A stretch of 64,000 nt of DNA from Streptomyces sp. NBC_00414 (GTDB lineage: Bacteria > Actinomycetota > Actinomycetes > Streptomycetales > Streptomycetaceae): NCBI RefSeq assembly GCF_036038375.1, contig NZ_CP107935.1, forward strand, positions 5,208,001 to 5,272,000. The letters are read 5' to 3'. The notes under the pieces are model-generated. The model had not been told where the DNA came from, did no database searches, and saw nothing but the letters and a program-made list of their open reading frames with translations. Numbering within the stretch: the stretch's first letter is position 1; every line of letters begins with the position of its first letter. Shown one piece after another: positions 18,123 through 26,743 of the stretch. The position numbers and the translations under genes are program-made.

Positions 18123-18440
18123 TCAGCTCTCCGGCGGAGAGAAGACCACGACGACCCGCAGATCCTCGCTGATGTGGTGGAACTTGTGAGCCACCCCGGC
18201 GGGTACGTACACGACGCTGCCGCGCGCCACCTGGGTCGTCTCCATGCCGACGGTGATCGCGGCACGCCCGCTGACGACCAGGTACACCTCGTCCTGGCGG
18301 TGGGGCTGTTGCGGGTCCTGCGTGCCCGCGTCCAGCGCGTACAGGCCCACCGACATGTTCTTCTCGCGCAGGAACTGGAGGTACGCGCCGTCGTTGGCGG
18401 CGCGCTCCGCCTCCAGTTCGTCCAGCCGGAATGCCTTCAT
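18123..18440 (-). CDS. Cupin-domain protein
   Basis: 105-residue single-domain cupin. The first cupin motif is seen as PHRQDEVYLVVSGRAAITVG and the second as GSVVYVPAGVAHKFHHI, with the metal-binding His/Glu/His pattern largely present. Such stand-alone cupins bind a metal and small ligands, with functions ranging from isomerase to sensor; nothing in the sequence fixes the substrate. ATG 18440 (MKAFRLDELEAERAA) starts the gene; it is divergent from the following membrane protein with only 60 bases between. Confidence 0.82.
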   Translation of the reverse strand: MKAFRLDELEAERAANDGAYLQFLREKNMSVGLYALDAGTQDPQQPHRQDEVYLVVSGRAAITVGMETTQVARGSVVYVPAGVAHKFHHISEDLRVVVVFSPPES

Positions 18441-18500
18441 CGCCCTGGTCCGCCCCTGCCCCGCTGCTCGTAGCCGATCTCGTCTGTCACGATCACACAC

Positions 18501-18878
18501 ATGAAGAATTTCGTAGTCAAGACGATCGCCAACGCGGGTGCCCTGGCAGTGGCGGTGTGGCTGCTCGACAAGATCACCCTGTCCGGTGACAGCACCGGCA
18601 AGGAGATCGGCACGCTGTTGCTCGTCGCGCTGGTCTTCGGACTGGTGAACTTCCTGGTCAAGCCGATCGTGAAGGTCCTCACCTTCCCGCTGTTCATCCT
18701 CACGCTCGGTCTGATCACGCTGGTGGTCAACGCCCTGATGCTGCTGCTCACCTCGTGGCTGGCGGACAAGCTCGACCTGAGCTTCCACGTCGACGGCTTC
18801 TGGACCGCCGTCCTGGGCGGCCTGATCATCTCGATCGTCTCCTGGGCCCTGAACGTCGTCCTCCCCGACGAGGACTGA
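18501..18878 (+). CDS. Phage holin family (PF04020-type) membrane protein
   Basis: 125 residues with four hydrophobic segments: residues about 9-25, 38-55, 58-88 and 103-120. The motif NFLVKPIVKVLTFPLFILTLG is characteristic of the mostly bacterial YvlD/holin-like family PF04020. Despite the family name there is no phage context here. It is followed after nine bases by ptpA, so the two are probably co-transcribed with the downstream lyase gene. Confidence 0.87.
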   Translation: MKNFVVKTIANAGALAVAVWLLDKITLSGDSTGKEIGTLLLVALVFGLVNFLVKPIVKVLTFPLFILTLGLITLVVNALMLLLTSWLADKLDLSFHVDGFWTAVLGGLIISIVSWALNVVLPDED

Positions 18879-18887
18879 GCGACCCCG

Positions 18888-19379
18888 ATGCCCTATCGCG
18901 TGTGCTTCGTATGCACCGGCAACATCTGCCGCTCCCCGATGGCCGAGTCCGTCTTCCGCACGCGGGTGGCCGAGGCCGGACTCGACGGCCTGGTCGAGGT
19001 GGACAGCGCGGGTACCGACGGCTGGCACGAGGGTGACGGCGCGGACCCGCGCACCGTCTCCGTTCTTGGGACGAACGGCTACGACAGCGACCACACGGCC
19101 CGCCGCTTCCGGACCGACTGGTTCTCCCGGCTCGACCTGGTGATAGCCCTCGACGCCGGCCACCTCAGGGCCCTGCGCAGCCTCGCGCCCACCGCGGCCG
19201 ACGCCGAGAAGGTCCGGCTGCTGCGCTCGTACGACATCGCCGCGGGCGACGATCTCGACGTACCGGATCCCTATTACGGGGGGATGGACGGTTTCGAGGA
19301 GTGTCTTGAGATGGTGGAGGCGGCGAGCTCCGGACTGCTCGCCGCTGTACGTGAGCAAGTGGAGGGACAGGCGGCATGA
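18888..19379 (+). CDS. ptpA: Low-molecular-weight protein tyrosine phosphatase
   Basis: 163-residue LMW-PTP. The P-loop CTGNICRS has the CX5R signature (Cys9, Arg15), and the catalytic general acid lies in DPYYG (VPDPYYGG, about residues 126-133). In S. coelicolor the gene at this position, ptpA, encodes a tyrosine phosphatase that stimulates antibiotic production when overexpressed. The stop overlaps the next gene's ATG (ATGA), so translation is coupled to the cystathionine lyase. Confidence 0.94.
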   Translation: MPYRVCFVCTGNICRSPMAESVFRTRVAEAGLDGLVEVDSAGTDGWHEGDGADPRTVSVLGTNGYDSDHTARRFRTDWFSRLDLVIALDAGHLRALRSLAPTAADAEKVRLLRSYDIAAGDDLDVPDPYYGGMDGFEECLEMVEAASSGLLAAVREQVEGQAA

Positions 19380-20569
19380 CGGATTCTTTCGAGGGAGCGG
19401 GTTCCTCCGAGGCAGTGGGCTCTTCCGAGGTGATGGGTTCTTCCGAGGGCGTGGGTGACGGCACGCGTGCCGTGCGGGCGGGGCTGCCCGAGCCGGTCAA
19501 GCACGAGCCGACCCTCCCGGGCCCGGTCTTCGCCGCCCACTTCCATCTGCCGGGCGACCCCACCGGCCCGTACACCTACGGACGTGACGAGAACCCGACC
19601 TGGACCCATCTGGAGCGCGCCATCGGCGAGCTGGAGGGTCCGGGGCGGAACGACGTCGAGACGCTCGTCTTCGCCTCCGGCATGGCCGCCGTCTCCGCCG
19701 TCCTCTTCTCCCAGCTGAGCGCCGGCGACACGGTCGTGCTGCCCGACGACGGCTACCAGGTCCTGCCGCTCGTCCGCGGACAGCTGGAGGCGTACGGGAT
19801 CGAGGTGCGCACCGCGCCGACCGCCGGCAACGCCCAGCTGGACGTCCTCGACGGAGCGAAGCTGCTGTGGATCGAGACCCCGTCGAACCCGGGGCTCGAC
19901 GTGTGCGACGTGCGGCGGCTCGTCGAGGCGGCCCACGCGCGCGGCGCTCTCGTGGCGGTCGACAACACCCTGGCGACCCCGCTCGGACAGCGTCCGCTGG
20001 AGCTTGGCGCCGACTTCTCCGTGGCCAGCGGCACCAAGCAGCTCACCGGGCACGGAGACGTTCTCCTGGGGTACGTCGCGGGCGTCGACGCCTCCGCGAT
20101 GACATCCGTACGGCGCTGGCGCAAGATCGTCGGGGCGATCCCGGGGCCCATGGAGGCCTGGCTCGCGCACCGCTCGCTCGCCACGCTGCAGATGCGCGTG
20201 GACCGGCAGAACGCGAGCGCGCAGGTGATCGCCGAGACGCTGCGGGACTGGCCGGAGGAGCTCGGGGTCCGCTATCCCGGGCTGCCCGGCGACCCTTCGC
20301 ACAAGATCGCCTCGCAGCAGATGAGGCGCTTCGGGTGTGTGGTGTCGTTCACGCTGCCCACCCGCGCGCGTGCCGATCGTTTTCTCGACGCGCTGCGGCT
20401 CGTGGACGACGCGACGAGCTTCGGCGGGGTGCGGTCCACGGCCGAGCGGCGCGGGCGCTGGGGCGGCGACGCGGTCCCGGAGGGCTTCATCCGTTTCTCG
20501 GTCGGTGCCGAGGATCCGGAGGATCTGGTCGCGGATGTCCTGCGGGCGCTCGAAGAGTCCGCGAAGTGA
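19376..20569 (+). CDS. Cystathionine gamma-lyase/synthase-type PLP enzyme
   Basis: Cys/Met metabolism PLP family, 397 residues. PLP lysine is Lys221 in SGTKQLTGHGDVLLGY; TYGRDENPTW (68-77) and FASGMAAVSAVL (99-110) match the family. It likely cleaves or forms cystathionine in sulfur amino-acid interconversion. The first 30 residues are a low-complexity tail built from repeats of Gly-Ser-Ser-Glu (GSSE), not part of the fold. The ATG overlaps the ptpA stop. A hairpin terminator follows at 20609-20647. Confidence 0.9.
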   Translation: MTDSFEGAGSSEAVGSSEVMGSSEGVGDGTRAVRAGLPEPVKHEPTLPGPVFAAHFHLPGDPTGPYTYGRDENPTWTHLERAIGELEGPGRNDVETLVFASGMAAVSAVLFSQLSAGDTVVLPDDGYQVLPLVRGQLEAYGIEVRTAPTAGNAQLDVLDGAKLLWIETPSNPGLDVCDVRRLVEAAHARGALVAVDNTLATPLGQRPLELGADFSVASGTKQLTGHGDVLLGYVAGVDASAMTSVRRWRKIVGAIPGPMEAWLAHRSLATLQMRVDRQNASAQVIAETLRDWPEELGVRYPGLPGDPSHKIASQQMRRFGCVVSFTLPTRARADRFLDALRLVDDATSFGGVRSTAERRGRWGGDAVPEGFIRFSVGAEDPEDLVADVLRALEESAK

Positions 20570-20608
20570 GCGCCCGCTGAACGGTCGGCCAGTTGCCGTA
20601 CTACGCAC

Positions 20609-20647
20609 GGGCGGTCCGAGCCTCCCCCCTCGTGGCTCGGACCGCCC
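20609..20647 (+). terminator. Terminator after cystathionine lyase gene
   Basis: GGGCGGTCCGAGCC (20609-20622) pairs with GGCTCGGACCGCCC (20634-20647), 14 base pairs, 11-base loop. Confidence 0.75.
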
Positions 20648-20781
20648 CGGTTCTCCGCGCGAAGAACCGCGCGAACAAGGCTAGTTGACTCTGTGTCAGT
20701 GTCCAATCACGGTAGCGACAGCAGCCTATCGACTTATTTATAGTTGGGAGCTTCCGGGAAGCTGGAGATAGAAGGGACGCC

Positions 20782-21687
20782 ATGGATCTGGCCCTCCTGC
20801 GGACCTTCGTGACCGTGCACCGGGCCGGCTCCTTCACCCGAGCCGCCGCCCTGCTCGGTCTCTCCCAGCCGGCCGTCACCTCACAGATCCGCACGCTCGA
20901 ACGACAGCTGGGCCGCCCCCTGTTCCTGCGCCAGGCCCGGGGAGTGACCCCCACCACCATCGGCGACGAACTCGCCCACAAGGCCGCTCCGCATCTCGAC
21001 GCCCTGGTGGAGATCGCCGAGACCGGCCTCGACGCGAACTTCTCCCTGCGCACGCTCCACCTCGCCGGGCCACCGGAGTTCACCGCCGAACGCGCGCTGC
21101 CCGCACTCACCGAGCTGATCGGCGACGACGGCCACGGCTTCGCGCTGCGGGCCTCCTTCGGCAACGCTGAGGAAACACTGGAGGGGCTCGCCGCCGGGCA
21201 TCATGATCTGGCCATCAGCACGGCACGCCCCCGGGGTTCCCTGCTCACCGCGACTCCGCTCTGCGACGAGGAGCACGTGCTGGTCGCCGCCCCCCGCTGG
21301 GTCTCCCGCATCGGCTCCGACAAATTGCGGGACCAGGGTGCGCCCGCGCTGGAGAACCTGCCCGTGGTGGAGGTGCACGAGTCGCTGCCGTTCATCGCCC
21401 GCTACTGGGCCTCCGTGTTCGACTCGCTGCCCGCCGCATCGGGCACCGTCATCGTTCCCGACCTGCGTGCGGTGCTCGCCTGCGCCACCACCGGCGCGGG
21501 ACTCGCCGTACTGCCCCGCTATCTGTGCGGACAGGCCCTGGAGCGCGGTGACGTGGTGGCGCTGACCGAACCCGCGATCCCTCCCCTTCGTACGTACTTT
21601 CTGGTGGTACGGACCGGCACTCTTGCCATGCCGCATGTCGCGCGGGCACACGAGTGGCTGCTGCGCGCCGCTACCGGCTGGTCGTGA
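20782..21687 (+). CDS. LysR-family transcriptional regulator
   Basis: 301-residue LysR regulator. The N-terminal winged helix is typical: MDLALLRTFVTVHRAGSFTR, AAALLGLSQPAVTSQIRTLE, GRPLFLR. The remaining 200 residues are the periplasmic-binding-like effector domain. ATG at 20782 with GAAGGGA about eight bases before. The neighbours (cystathionine lyase before it, Nudix after) give no firm target; LysR genes often regulate an adjacent gene, and sulfur metabolism is only a guess. It corresponds in position to S. coelicolor SCO3919. Confidence 0.92.
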   Translation: MDLALLRTFVTVHRAGSFTRAAALLGLSQPAVTSQIRTLERQLGRPLFLRQARGVTPTTIGDELAHKAAPHLDALVEIAETGLDANFSLRTLHLAGPPEFTAERALPALTELIGDDGHGFALRASFGNAEETLEGLAAGHHDLAISTARPRGSLLTATPLCDEEHVLVAAPRWVSRIGSDKLRDQGAPALENLPVVEVHESLPFIARYWASVFDSLPAASGTVIVPDLRAVLACATTGAGLAVLPRYLCGQALERGDVVALTEPAIPPLRTYFLVVRTGTLAMPHVARAHEWLLRAATGWS

Positions 21688-21718
21688 CGCAGATGCTTCG
21701 CCTGGTCGGGACGACGAT

Positions 21719-21732
21719 GTTTCACGTGGAAC
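21719..21732. promoter_or_regulatory. parS-like site 5 (one mismatch)
   Basis: GTTTCACGTGGAAC, one mismatch to parS, in the 66-base gap between the LysR and Nudix genes, 22 bases before the Nudix start. Confidence 0.65.
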
Positions 21733-21753
21733 CAACCGGGCCACATTCCTCCC

Positions 21754-22236
21754 ATGACCGATCGACCCGTGGTCAAGCGCACCGCCCGAGCCGTCCTGCT
21801 GGACGGCGACGACTTGATCCTGATCAAGCGGACCAAGCCCGGCGTCGATCCCTACTGGCTGACGCCCGGCGGCGGGGTCGAGCCGGAGGACACGACCGTC
21901 GTCGAAGCACTCCATCGTGAAGTGGACGAGGAGCTCGGCGCCAAGGTCACCGATGTCGTGCCCTGCTTCGTCGACACCGTCGAGCACATCGGCGAGGACA
22001 GCAGCTCGACCGGAGTGAAGGTGCAGCACTTCTTCGTCTGCCGCCTGGAATCCATGGACCCCGCGCTCCGCCACGGCCCCGAGATCGACGAGCCCTGCGG
22101 CGACTACGAGATCGTCCGGATCCCCTTCACCCGGGTGGGCATCGCTTCCGTCCACCTCGTACCGCTGTCGCTGCGGCACTATCTCGACGGGAACATCGAG
22201 GGCGTACGGGCGATGCAGGCACCCGACCTGGGCTGA
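21754..22236 (+). CDS. Nudix hydrolase
   Basis: 160-residue Nudix-domain protein. The Nudix box GX5EX7REVXEELG is complete at about residues 40-62 (GGVEPEDTTVVEALHREVDEELG). These enzymes cleave nucleoside diphosphates linked to other moieties; the substrate cannot be read from the sequence. It starts ATG at 21754 in a gap with a parS-like site. Convergent with the globin gene. Confidence 0.9.
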   Translation: MTDRPVVKRTARAVLLDGDDLILIKRTKPGVDPYWLTPGGGVEPEDTTVVEALHREVDEELGAKVTDVVPCFVDTVEHIGEDSSSTGVKVQHFFVCRLESMDPALRHGPEIDEPCGDYEIVRIPFTRVGIASVHLVPLSLRHYLDGNIEGVRAMQAPDLG

Positions 22237-22248
22237 CGGCCCTCTGCT

Positions 22249-22273
22249 GCGGGCCGGGCCGGGCCGGGCCCGC
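22249..22273. terminator. GC-rich hairpin between convergent genes
   Basis: GCGGGCC (22249-22255) pairs with GGCCCGC (22267-22273); the interior is made of repeated GGGCC units. Lies between the Nudix and globin gene ends. Confidence 0.4.
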
Positions 22274-22304
22274 TCCGGCGTCAGGCCCTTTCCGCGAGGG
22301 GGCG

Positions 22305-24131
22305 TCAGTCCCGTGCCGCGACCAGGTCCTCCACCGCGTCGTGACGGATCCGCTCCGACGGGACACCGATGTCCCGGAGCGCGTCCACACCGTTGCGGAT
22401 CATGCCGGGCGGGCCTGAGAGGTAGGCGTCGTACTCGTTCCACGGACCGTATTCGCGTACCGCGTCGGGGAGCTGGAGATGCGCCTGCTGATCGACGATG
22501 GGACGCACCGAGAGCCATGAGTGGCTCTGCTGGAGCCGGAGCATGGTGTCGATGTCGTACAGGTCGTGATCGGTTCGGGCGCCGTAGAACACCTCGACCG
22601 GGCGCCTCTGCCCGTACTCAGCCACGTCCTCGACCAGTGCCTTGATCGGCGCGATGCCGGTGCCGCCGCCCAGGCAGAGCAGTCCGCTGTCGGTGGTGTG
22701 GTCGACGGTCATCGAGCCCGCGGGCGGGCCCAGTCTGACGATGTCGCCGGGGCGGGCCCGGTGCACCAGCGCGCTGGAGACCCAACCCGCCGGAACCGCC
22801 TTCACGTGGAACGACAGCAGCCCGTCCGACCGGGGCGCGGAGGCGAAGGAGTAGTGCCGCCAGACGCGGGGCCACCAAGGGGTCTCCAGGCTCGCGTACT
22901 GCCCGGCGAGGAAGGGGTACGGCTGGTCGGGGCGGACCGTGACGACTGCGACGTCCGGGGTCCTCAGGTCGTGCGAGATCACCTCGGCGTACCACCAGGC
23001 CGGCGCGCGCAGTTCGTCCACGGCCGCGGCGTCGATCATGACCTGGGAGATCTTCGTGTACGCCCTGACCCAGGCCGCCTCCGTCTCCCTGTCCCAGGCC
23101 GCCTCGGCGAACCGGCTGAGCGCGCCCAGGAGGCACTCCCCGACGGCGGGGTAGTGCTCGGGGCGCGTGCCGTACTTGCGGTGACCGCGGCCGAGGTTCT
23201 GCAGATACGAGACCAGGATCTCGGTGTTGTCGATGTGCTCGGCCGCCGTCAGCAGGGCCTTGAGCAAACGGTCCCGCTGGGTGTCCATCGCGGCCGGGAA
23301 CAGGGGGCGCAGGTCGGGATGGCGCACGAAGAGCAGCGCGTAGAAGTACGAGGTGACCTTGTCGGCGACAGGCCCCACCTCGGCCATCGTGCGGCGGATG
23401 AGAACGGCGTCCGGGGAGGCGGGCTTAGCGGGGGCGGGCGCGGGTGCCGGGGCCTGTGGCGGGGCGGACGCGGAAGCCGGGGCGGAGAACGCCGTGGGGG
23501 CAGATACCGCCGTGGGTGCGGCTGCCGCGCGCGCGGTCGCTGTGGGGGCGGCTGCCGCGGGGGCGGAGATGCCAGGGGGCCGCTGACCGGGGACGGGAAA
23601 TTTGTGGTCGGGCTTCGGCGGAGCGGGGGGCCTGTTGTGCGCCACGGCCGAGGGCATCGCCTCGCGCGTCGCCACCGGGGGCGCGGACGAGTCGGCGCGG
23701 GCGGCACCCTCGCCGCGGACGCCGACGGACGGGGGTCCGGAGCCGGTGGGCCTCTCATGAGAAGAGCCGTCGTCGAGCGAGCTGCCGTCCGTGGAGCCCG
23801 CGTGACGGCCGCTCACAGGGCTGTAACCGACGTCGGCCCGATCGGCGTCAGCCTGGTCGGCAACGGCTTGGTCGGCAACGGCTGGATCGGCGTCGGCTCG
23901 ACCGGTGTCCGATCCGGGCCCCGCGTTCGGGGGTATTCGCCGTCGTGTCGGGCCGCCCTCTCCCGCCGCGGACCTGCCGACGGGTCGCAACGCGGCCAGG
24001 CGCCGCCCCTCGGTCGCCCCCTGCTCGCCGCCCGCGGGCGGCTCCGGTGGCGTGTGCGGTGTGAACCAGCCGCCTCCGCCGCCACCCCCTGAAGTGCCGT
24101 TGTCGGCCGACGTGGTGGTCGGAGCGTCCAT
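22305..24131 (-). CDS. Flavohaemoglobin-like globin-reductase with long disordered N-terminus
   Basis: 608 residues. Residues 1-240 are low-complexity (Pro, Ala, Asp, Gly; repeated Ala-Asp units), residues about 240-375 a globin, about 385-490 an FAD-binding reductase domain (RHYSFAS) and about 495-605 an NAD(P)-binding domain (GGGTGIAPIKALVED). The globin keeps the B10-type Tyr (SYFYALLF) and the proximal His in LGRGHRKYG aligning with Hmp His85. This architecture suggests NO dioxygenase or related electron transfer from NAD(P)H. The start ATG 24131 (MDAPTTTSADNG) has GAGG six bases upstream; ATG 24152 is possible. Flavohaemoglobins are normally about 400 residues, so the 240-residue extension is the oddity. 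Confidence 0.88.
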   Translation of the reverse strand: MDAPTTTSADNGTSGGGGGGGWFTPHTPPEPPAGGEQGATEGRRLAALRPVGRSAAGEGGPTRRRIPPNAGPGSDTGRADADPAVADQAVADQADADRADVGYSPVSGRHAGSTDGSSLDDGSSHERPTGSGPPSVGVRGEGAARADSSAPPVATREAMPSAVAHNRPPAPPKPDHKFPVPGQRPPGISAPAAAAPTATARAAAAPTAVSAPTAFSAPASASAPPQAPAPAPAPAKPASPDAVLIRRTMAEVGPVADKVTSYFYALLFVRHPDLRPLFPAAMDTQRDRLLKALLTAAEHIDNTEILVSYLQNLGRGHRKYGTRPEHYPAVGECLLGALSRFAEAAWDRETEAAWVRAYTKISQVMIDAAAVDELRAPAWWYAEVISHDLRTPDVAVVTVRPDQPYPFLAGQYASLETPWWPRVWRHYSFASAPRSDGLLSFHVKAVPAGWVSSALVHRARPGDIVRLGPPAGSMTVDHTTDSGLLCLGGGTGIAPIKALVEDVAEYGQRRPVEVFYGARTDHDLYDIDTMLRLQQSHSWLSVRPIVDQQAHLQLPDAVREYGPWNEYDAYLSGPPGMIRNGVDALRDIGVPSERIRHDAVEDLVAARD

Positions 24132-24549
24132 GCTGTGCCTCGCCTCGAACATCTTTCGGTCGGTCTGCGCACCTCCTCATTCGGAAGATGCCTGCTTTCC
24201 CCCCGCAGACTGCTTACTTCGCCCCGTTCCGTTCTGGTAGGCCAATGCGGCCATATTGAACCGCGTCACCACACAGCTGCGGACAAGCAGGCCGAGAATG
24301 TGACATTGGCCGCACTACAGCCATCTCAGCATCCCACCAGTACCAACAGCCCGGTCGCATAACCGGAAATGCGGTTCTTCGATCTTTCTGTCCCGTTAGG
24401 CTGCATTGCCCTGTGATCGCCCCGGCAAGATGTGCGGACATCCTGTCGGACACGAACCGGAGTCGACCATACCGGCCGCGGTCCGACACACAAGTCCCCG
24501 CTTCCTTACGTCAGGAATTGCGTGGTGGACGTCTCACCAATTCGTTCAA
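24132..24549. other. Intergenic region between globin and HAD genes
   Basis: About 420 bases upstream of the globin gene. I see open frames but none with a ribosome site and credible codon use, and no clear operator or hairpin. It presumably holds the globin promoter. Confidence 0.35.
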
Positions 24550-25182
24550 CTACCGGTCGGGACACACCAGTTCATAGGCATCCCTCAGATCCCGCCCCAC
24601 ATAGGAGTAGGTGGCCAGACCCTCCAGATGCCGGTCCGCGTTGACCGCGACGGACACCGGGACCACCCTGAACAAGTCCCTGTCGGACATCGAGTCTCCG
24701 TATGCGACGCAGTCAGTCCGCTTCACCCCGAACTCTTCACACAGCCGGTCCGCGATCAGAACCTTGGCCGCCGCGCTGAGGAGCCCCGCCGGATTCACGG
24801 GCTCGGTGAACGGCACCGCCGGAAAGCGTGAGCCGTACGCAGCGTGCGCGCCCCACAGAGTCAGCCTCTCCACGAAGAACGAGGGCGAGAGCGAGACGAC
24901 GGCGCAGTAGTCACCGCTCTCTCTGATCCGCGCCCAGACGTCCTCGATGCCCGACAACCACGGCGCGCTCGCGAAGGCCGCCGCCACATGGGCCTCCGTG
25001 AGGTCCGTCCAGAGGGCACGCACCTGCGCCGCGTACTCCGGCGGGCCTATGAGTCCCGCGCCGATCGCCTCGTCGAGCGCCACGGCCTCGGCTTCCAGTC
25101 CGAGCTGCCGGGAAATCTCCACGGGCGCCGACGAGCCGTGCAGCAGCGTTCCGTCCAGATCGAAGAGATGAAGTCTCGCCAT
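24550..25182 (-). CDS. HAD-superfamily phosphatase (SerB-like)
   Basis: 210-residue haloacid-dehalogenase hydrolase. Motif I FDLDGTL has the nucleophile Asp8 and Asp10; motif II is in VVSLSPSFF; motif III/IV is GDSMSDRDLF. The helical cap between motif I and II and the GDSMSD ending resemble phosphoserine phosphatase-type HAD enzymes, so a small phosphate ester is the likely substrate. Next to it, divergently, lies a parS-containing start region of a membrane protein gene. Confidence 0.87.
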   Translation of the reverse strand: MARLHLFDLDGTLLHGSSAPVEISRQLGLEAEAVALDEAIGAGLIGPPEYAAQVRALWTDLTEAHVAAAFASAPWLSGIEDVWARIRESGDYCAVVSLSPSFFVERLTLWGAHAAYGSRFPAVPFTEPVNPAGLLSAAAKVLIADRLCEEFGVKRTDCVAYGDSMSDRDLFRVVPVSVAVNADRHLEGLATYSYVGRDLRDAYELVCPDR

Positions 25183-25251
25183 GTACGCCGAGGTTAGTAC
25201 GCGGGCTTACTCCCGCTGTCAGACGCCTCGATCGCTCGCGCCCGGCACGGT

Positions 25252-25265
25252 GTTTCACGTGAAAC
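25252..25265. promoter_or_regulatory. parS site 6, overlaps a start codon
   Basis: Perfect GTTTCACGTGAAAC. The inner GTG at 25259-25261 is the likely start of the downstream membrane protein gene. Confidence 0.9.
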
Positions 25266-25795
25266 TAAGCCGTCCCGCACGCCGGGCCAACCTCGTCGTC
25301 CATGTAGCCGCATCCGCGTGCTGGCTGGGGCTCACGCTCGGGCTGCTCGCACTGGGGATCACCGCGACCACCACCGGGTCCGCGGTGACCGTGGAAGCCT
25401 CTGTCCGTGCCATGAAGACCTTCACCGACTGGCTCCTGCTCCCCCTGGCGTTTCTCACGCTCCTCACCGGCATGGTGCTGTCCCTGGGAACGCCGTGGGG
25501 GCTGGCGAGGCACCGGTGGGTCTACACCAAGTTCTGGCTGACGCTGGCCACGACCACAGCCACCGTCTTCGCCCTGCGCCCCGGGGTCGGCGCCGCGGTC
25601 GCCGCGGTGTCGGACGGCGGTTCACTGCCCGATCCCGGTGACATCCTGTTCGGGCCGATCGTCTCGCTGTCCGCGTATCTCTTCATGACGGTGATCTCGG
25701 TACTCAAGCCCTGGGGGCTGACCCGGCGCGGGCAAAGGATCCGTACGTCCGCCCGCAAACCGGTGGACGTGGCAGCCACCCGTCGGACAGCCTGA
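25259..25795 (+). CDS. Small integral membrane protein (DUF2269-like)
   Basis: 178 residues from GTG 25259 (VKLSRPARRANLVVHVAAS). Four hydrophobic segments are seen: about 12-38, 58-80, 92-110 and 133-155. The layout resembles bacterial DUF2269-type membrane proteins of unknown role, but I am not certain. GTG 25250 is an alternative start three codons upstream. There is no good ribosome site because the upstream sequence is a parS palindrome. Followed after five bases by an acetyltransferase gene, so the two are likely co-transcribed. Confidence 0.75.
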   Translation: MKLSRPARRANLVVHVAASACWLGLTLGLLALGITATTTGSAVTVEASVRAMKTFTDWLLLPLAFLTLLTGMVLSLGTPWGLARHRWVYTKFWLTLATTTATVFALRPGVGAAVAAVSDGGSLPDPGDILFGPIVSLSAYLFMTVISVLKPWGLTRRGQRIRTSARKPVDVAATRRTA

Positions 25796-25800
25796 CCTGC

Positions 25801-26667
25801 GTGCCGACTCCTTCCCCCGCCGCTCTGCCCATCCGCCGTCTGACGCCGCGCGACCTCGCCGCCTGCGCCGACCTCGCCGAGAACCGGGGCTGGCCCCGCG
25901 AGGAACACAAGTGGGGTCTGCTGCTCGCGGCCGGCACGGGGTACGGCATCGACGACCCCGGCGGTGGCCTCGTCACCGCATGCGTCCTGACCGCCTACGG
26001 GCCGCGGGAACAGCCGGATCTGACAGCGATCGGCATGGTGCTGGTCGCCGACCGGTACGCCCGTCAGGGCATCGGACGCCGCCTCATGCGCCATGTCGTG
26101 GCCGAGCTGGGAACCACCCCGGTGACCCTGCACGCCACGCCGTACGGACGCCCTCTGTACGAGGAACTGGGCTTCAAGACCATCGGACGTGCCGAGATGG
26201 TCCGTGGCCGCTTCAGCCCTCTCGGCCCGGAGCCCGAGGTCGCCACGCGCTCCGCCACGGCCGAGGATCTCGTCGCGATCCTCCGCCTCGACGAAGAGGT
26301 CTTCGGCGCGGACCGGACACACATGATCACGCGGCTGCCCGCCTTCTCCGACCAGCTGCGCGTCGCCGAGGAGGACGGCCGGATCATCGGGTACGCGGCC
26401 GCCTGGCCCAATATGGACAACCATGTCGTGGGTCCGCTGATCGCTCGGGACACCGAGACGGCAAAGGCCCTGATCGCCTCGCTTGCCGCCCGTACCGACC
26501 TCCCCCTGCGCACGGACATCGATGTACGGCATGAGGAACTGCTGGCATGGGTGAAGGAGCGCGGGCTCGCCTCCCTGGCTTTCAACGCGGTCATGACGTA
26601 CGGCATCGGGGAGTTGCCCGGCGACTGGACGCGGCGGTTCGCTCCCCTGACCGTGGCCGCAGGCTGA
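25801..26667 (+). CDS. GNAT acetyltransferase with C-terminal YitH/DUF1248 domain
   Basis: 288 residues. The N-terminal GNAT fold (about 10-140) has the acetyl-CoA motif in VLVADRYARQGIGRRLMRHV. The second half (about 145-285) matches the YitH/HolE-type C-terminal acetyltransferase-like domain, with EEVFGADRTHMITRLPAF. GTG start at 25801, five bases after the preceding stop. Substrate unknown. Confidence 0.86.
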   Translation: MPTPSPAALPIRRLTPRDLAACADLAENRGWPREEHKWGLLLAAGTGYGIDDPGGGLVTACVLTAYGPREQPDLTAIGMVLVADRYARQGIGRRLMRHVVAELGTTPVTLHATPYGRPLYEELGFKTIGRAEMVRGRFSPLGPEPEVATRSATAEDLVAILRLDEEVFGADRTHMITRLPAFSDQLRVAEEDGRIIGYAAAWPNMDNHVVGPLIARDTETAKALIASLAARTDLPLRTDIDVRHEELLAWVKERGLASLAFNAVMTYGIGELPGDWTRRFAPLTVAAG

Positions 26668-26676
26668 AACACCGAC

Positions 26677-26714
26677 AGCGCACTTCCTGCCCGGGTCCGG
26701 GCAGGAAGTGCGCT
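26677..26714. terminator. Bidirectional terminator
   Basis: AGCGCACTTCCTGCCC (26677-26692) pairs with GGGCAGGAAGTGCGCT (26699-26714), a perfect 16-base-pair stem with a 6-base loop, between convergent acetyltransferase and HbpS-like genes. Confidence 0.88.
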
Positions 26715-26743
26715 GTTCCAGAACGCTCCGGGCGCCGGTCCTC

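Noticed and set aside
19376..19470. Repeated GSSE codons at the start of the cystathionine lyase gene as a possible leader or insertion
   Set aside because: The start overlaps the ptpA stop in the usual coupled manner and the repeats look like a low-complexity tail.
22799..22814. TTCACGTGGAAC, a further parS-like palindrome
   Set aside because: Three mismatches to parS, and it encodes conserved reductase-domain residues; probably chance.
24214..24489. A 91-codon minus-strand frame in the globin-HAD gap
   Set aside because: No ribosome site, no family, composition not like neighbouring genes.
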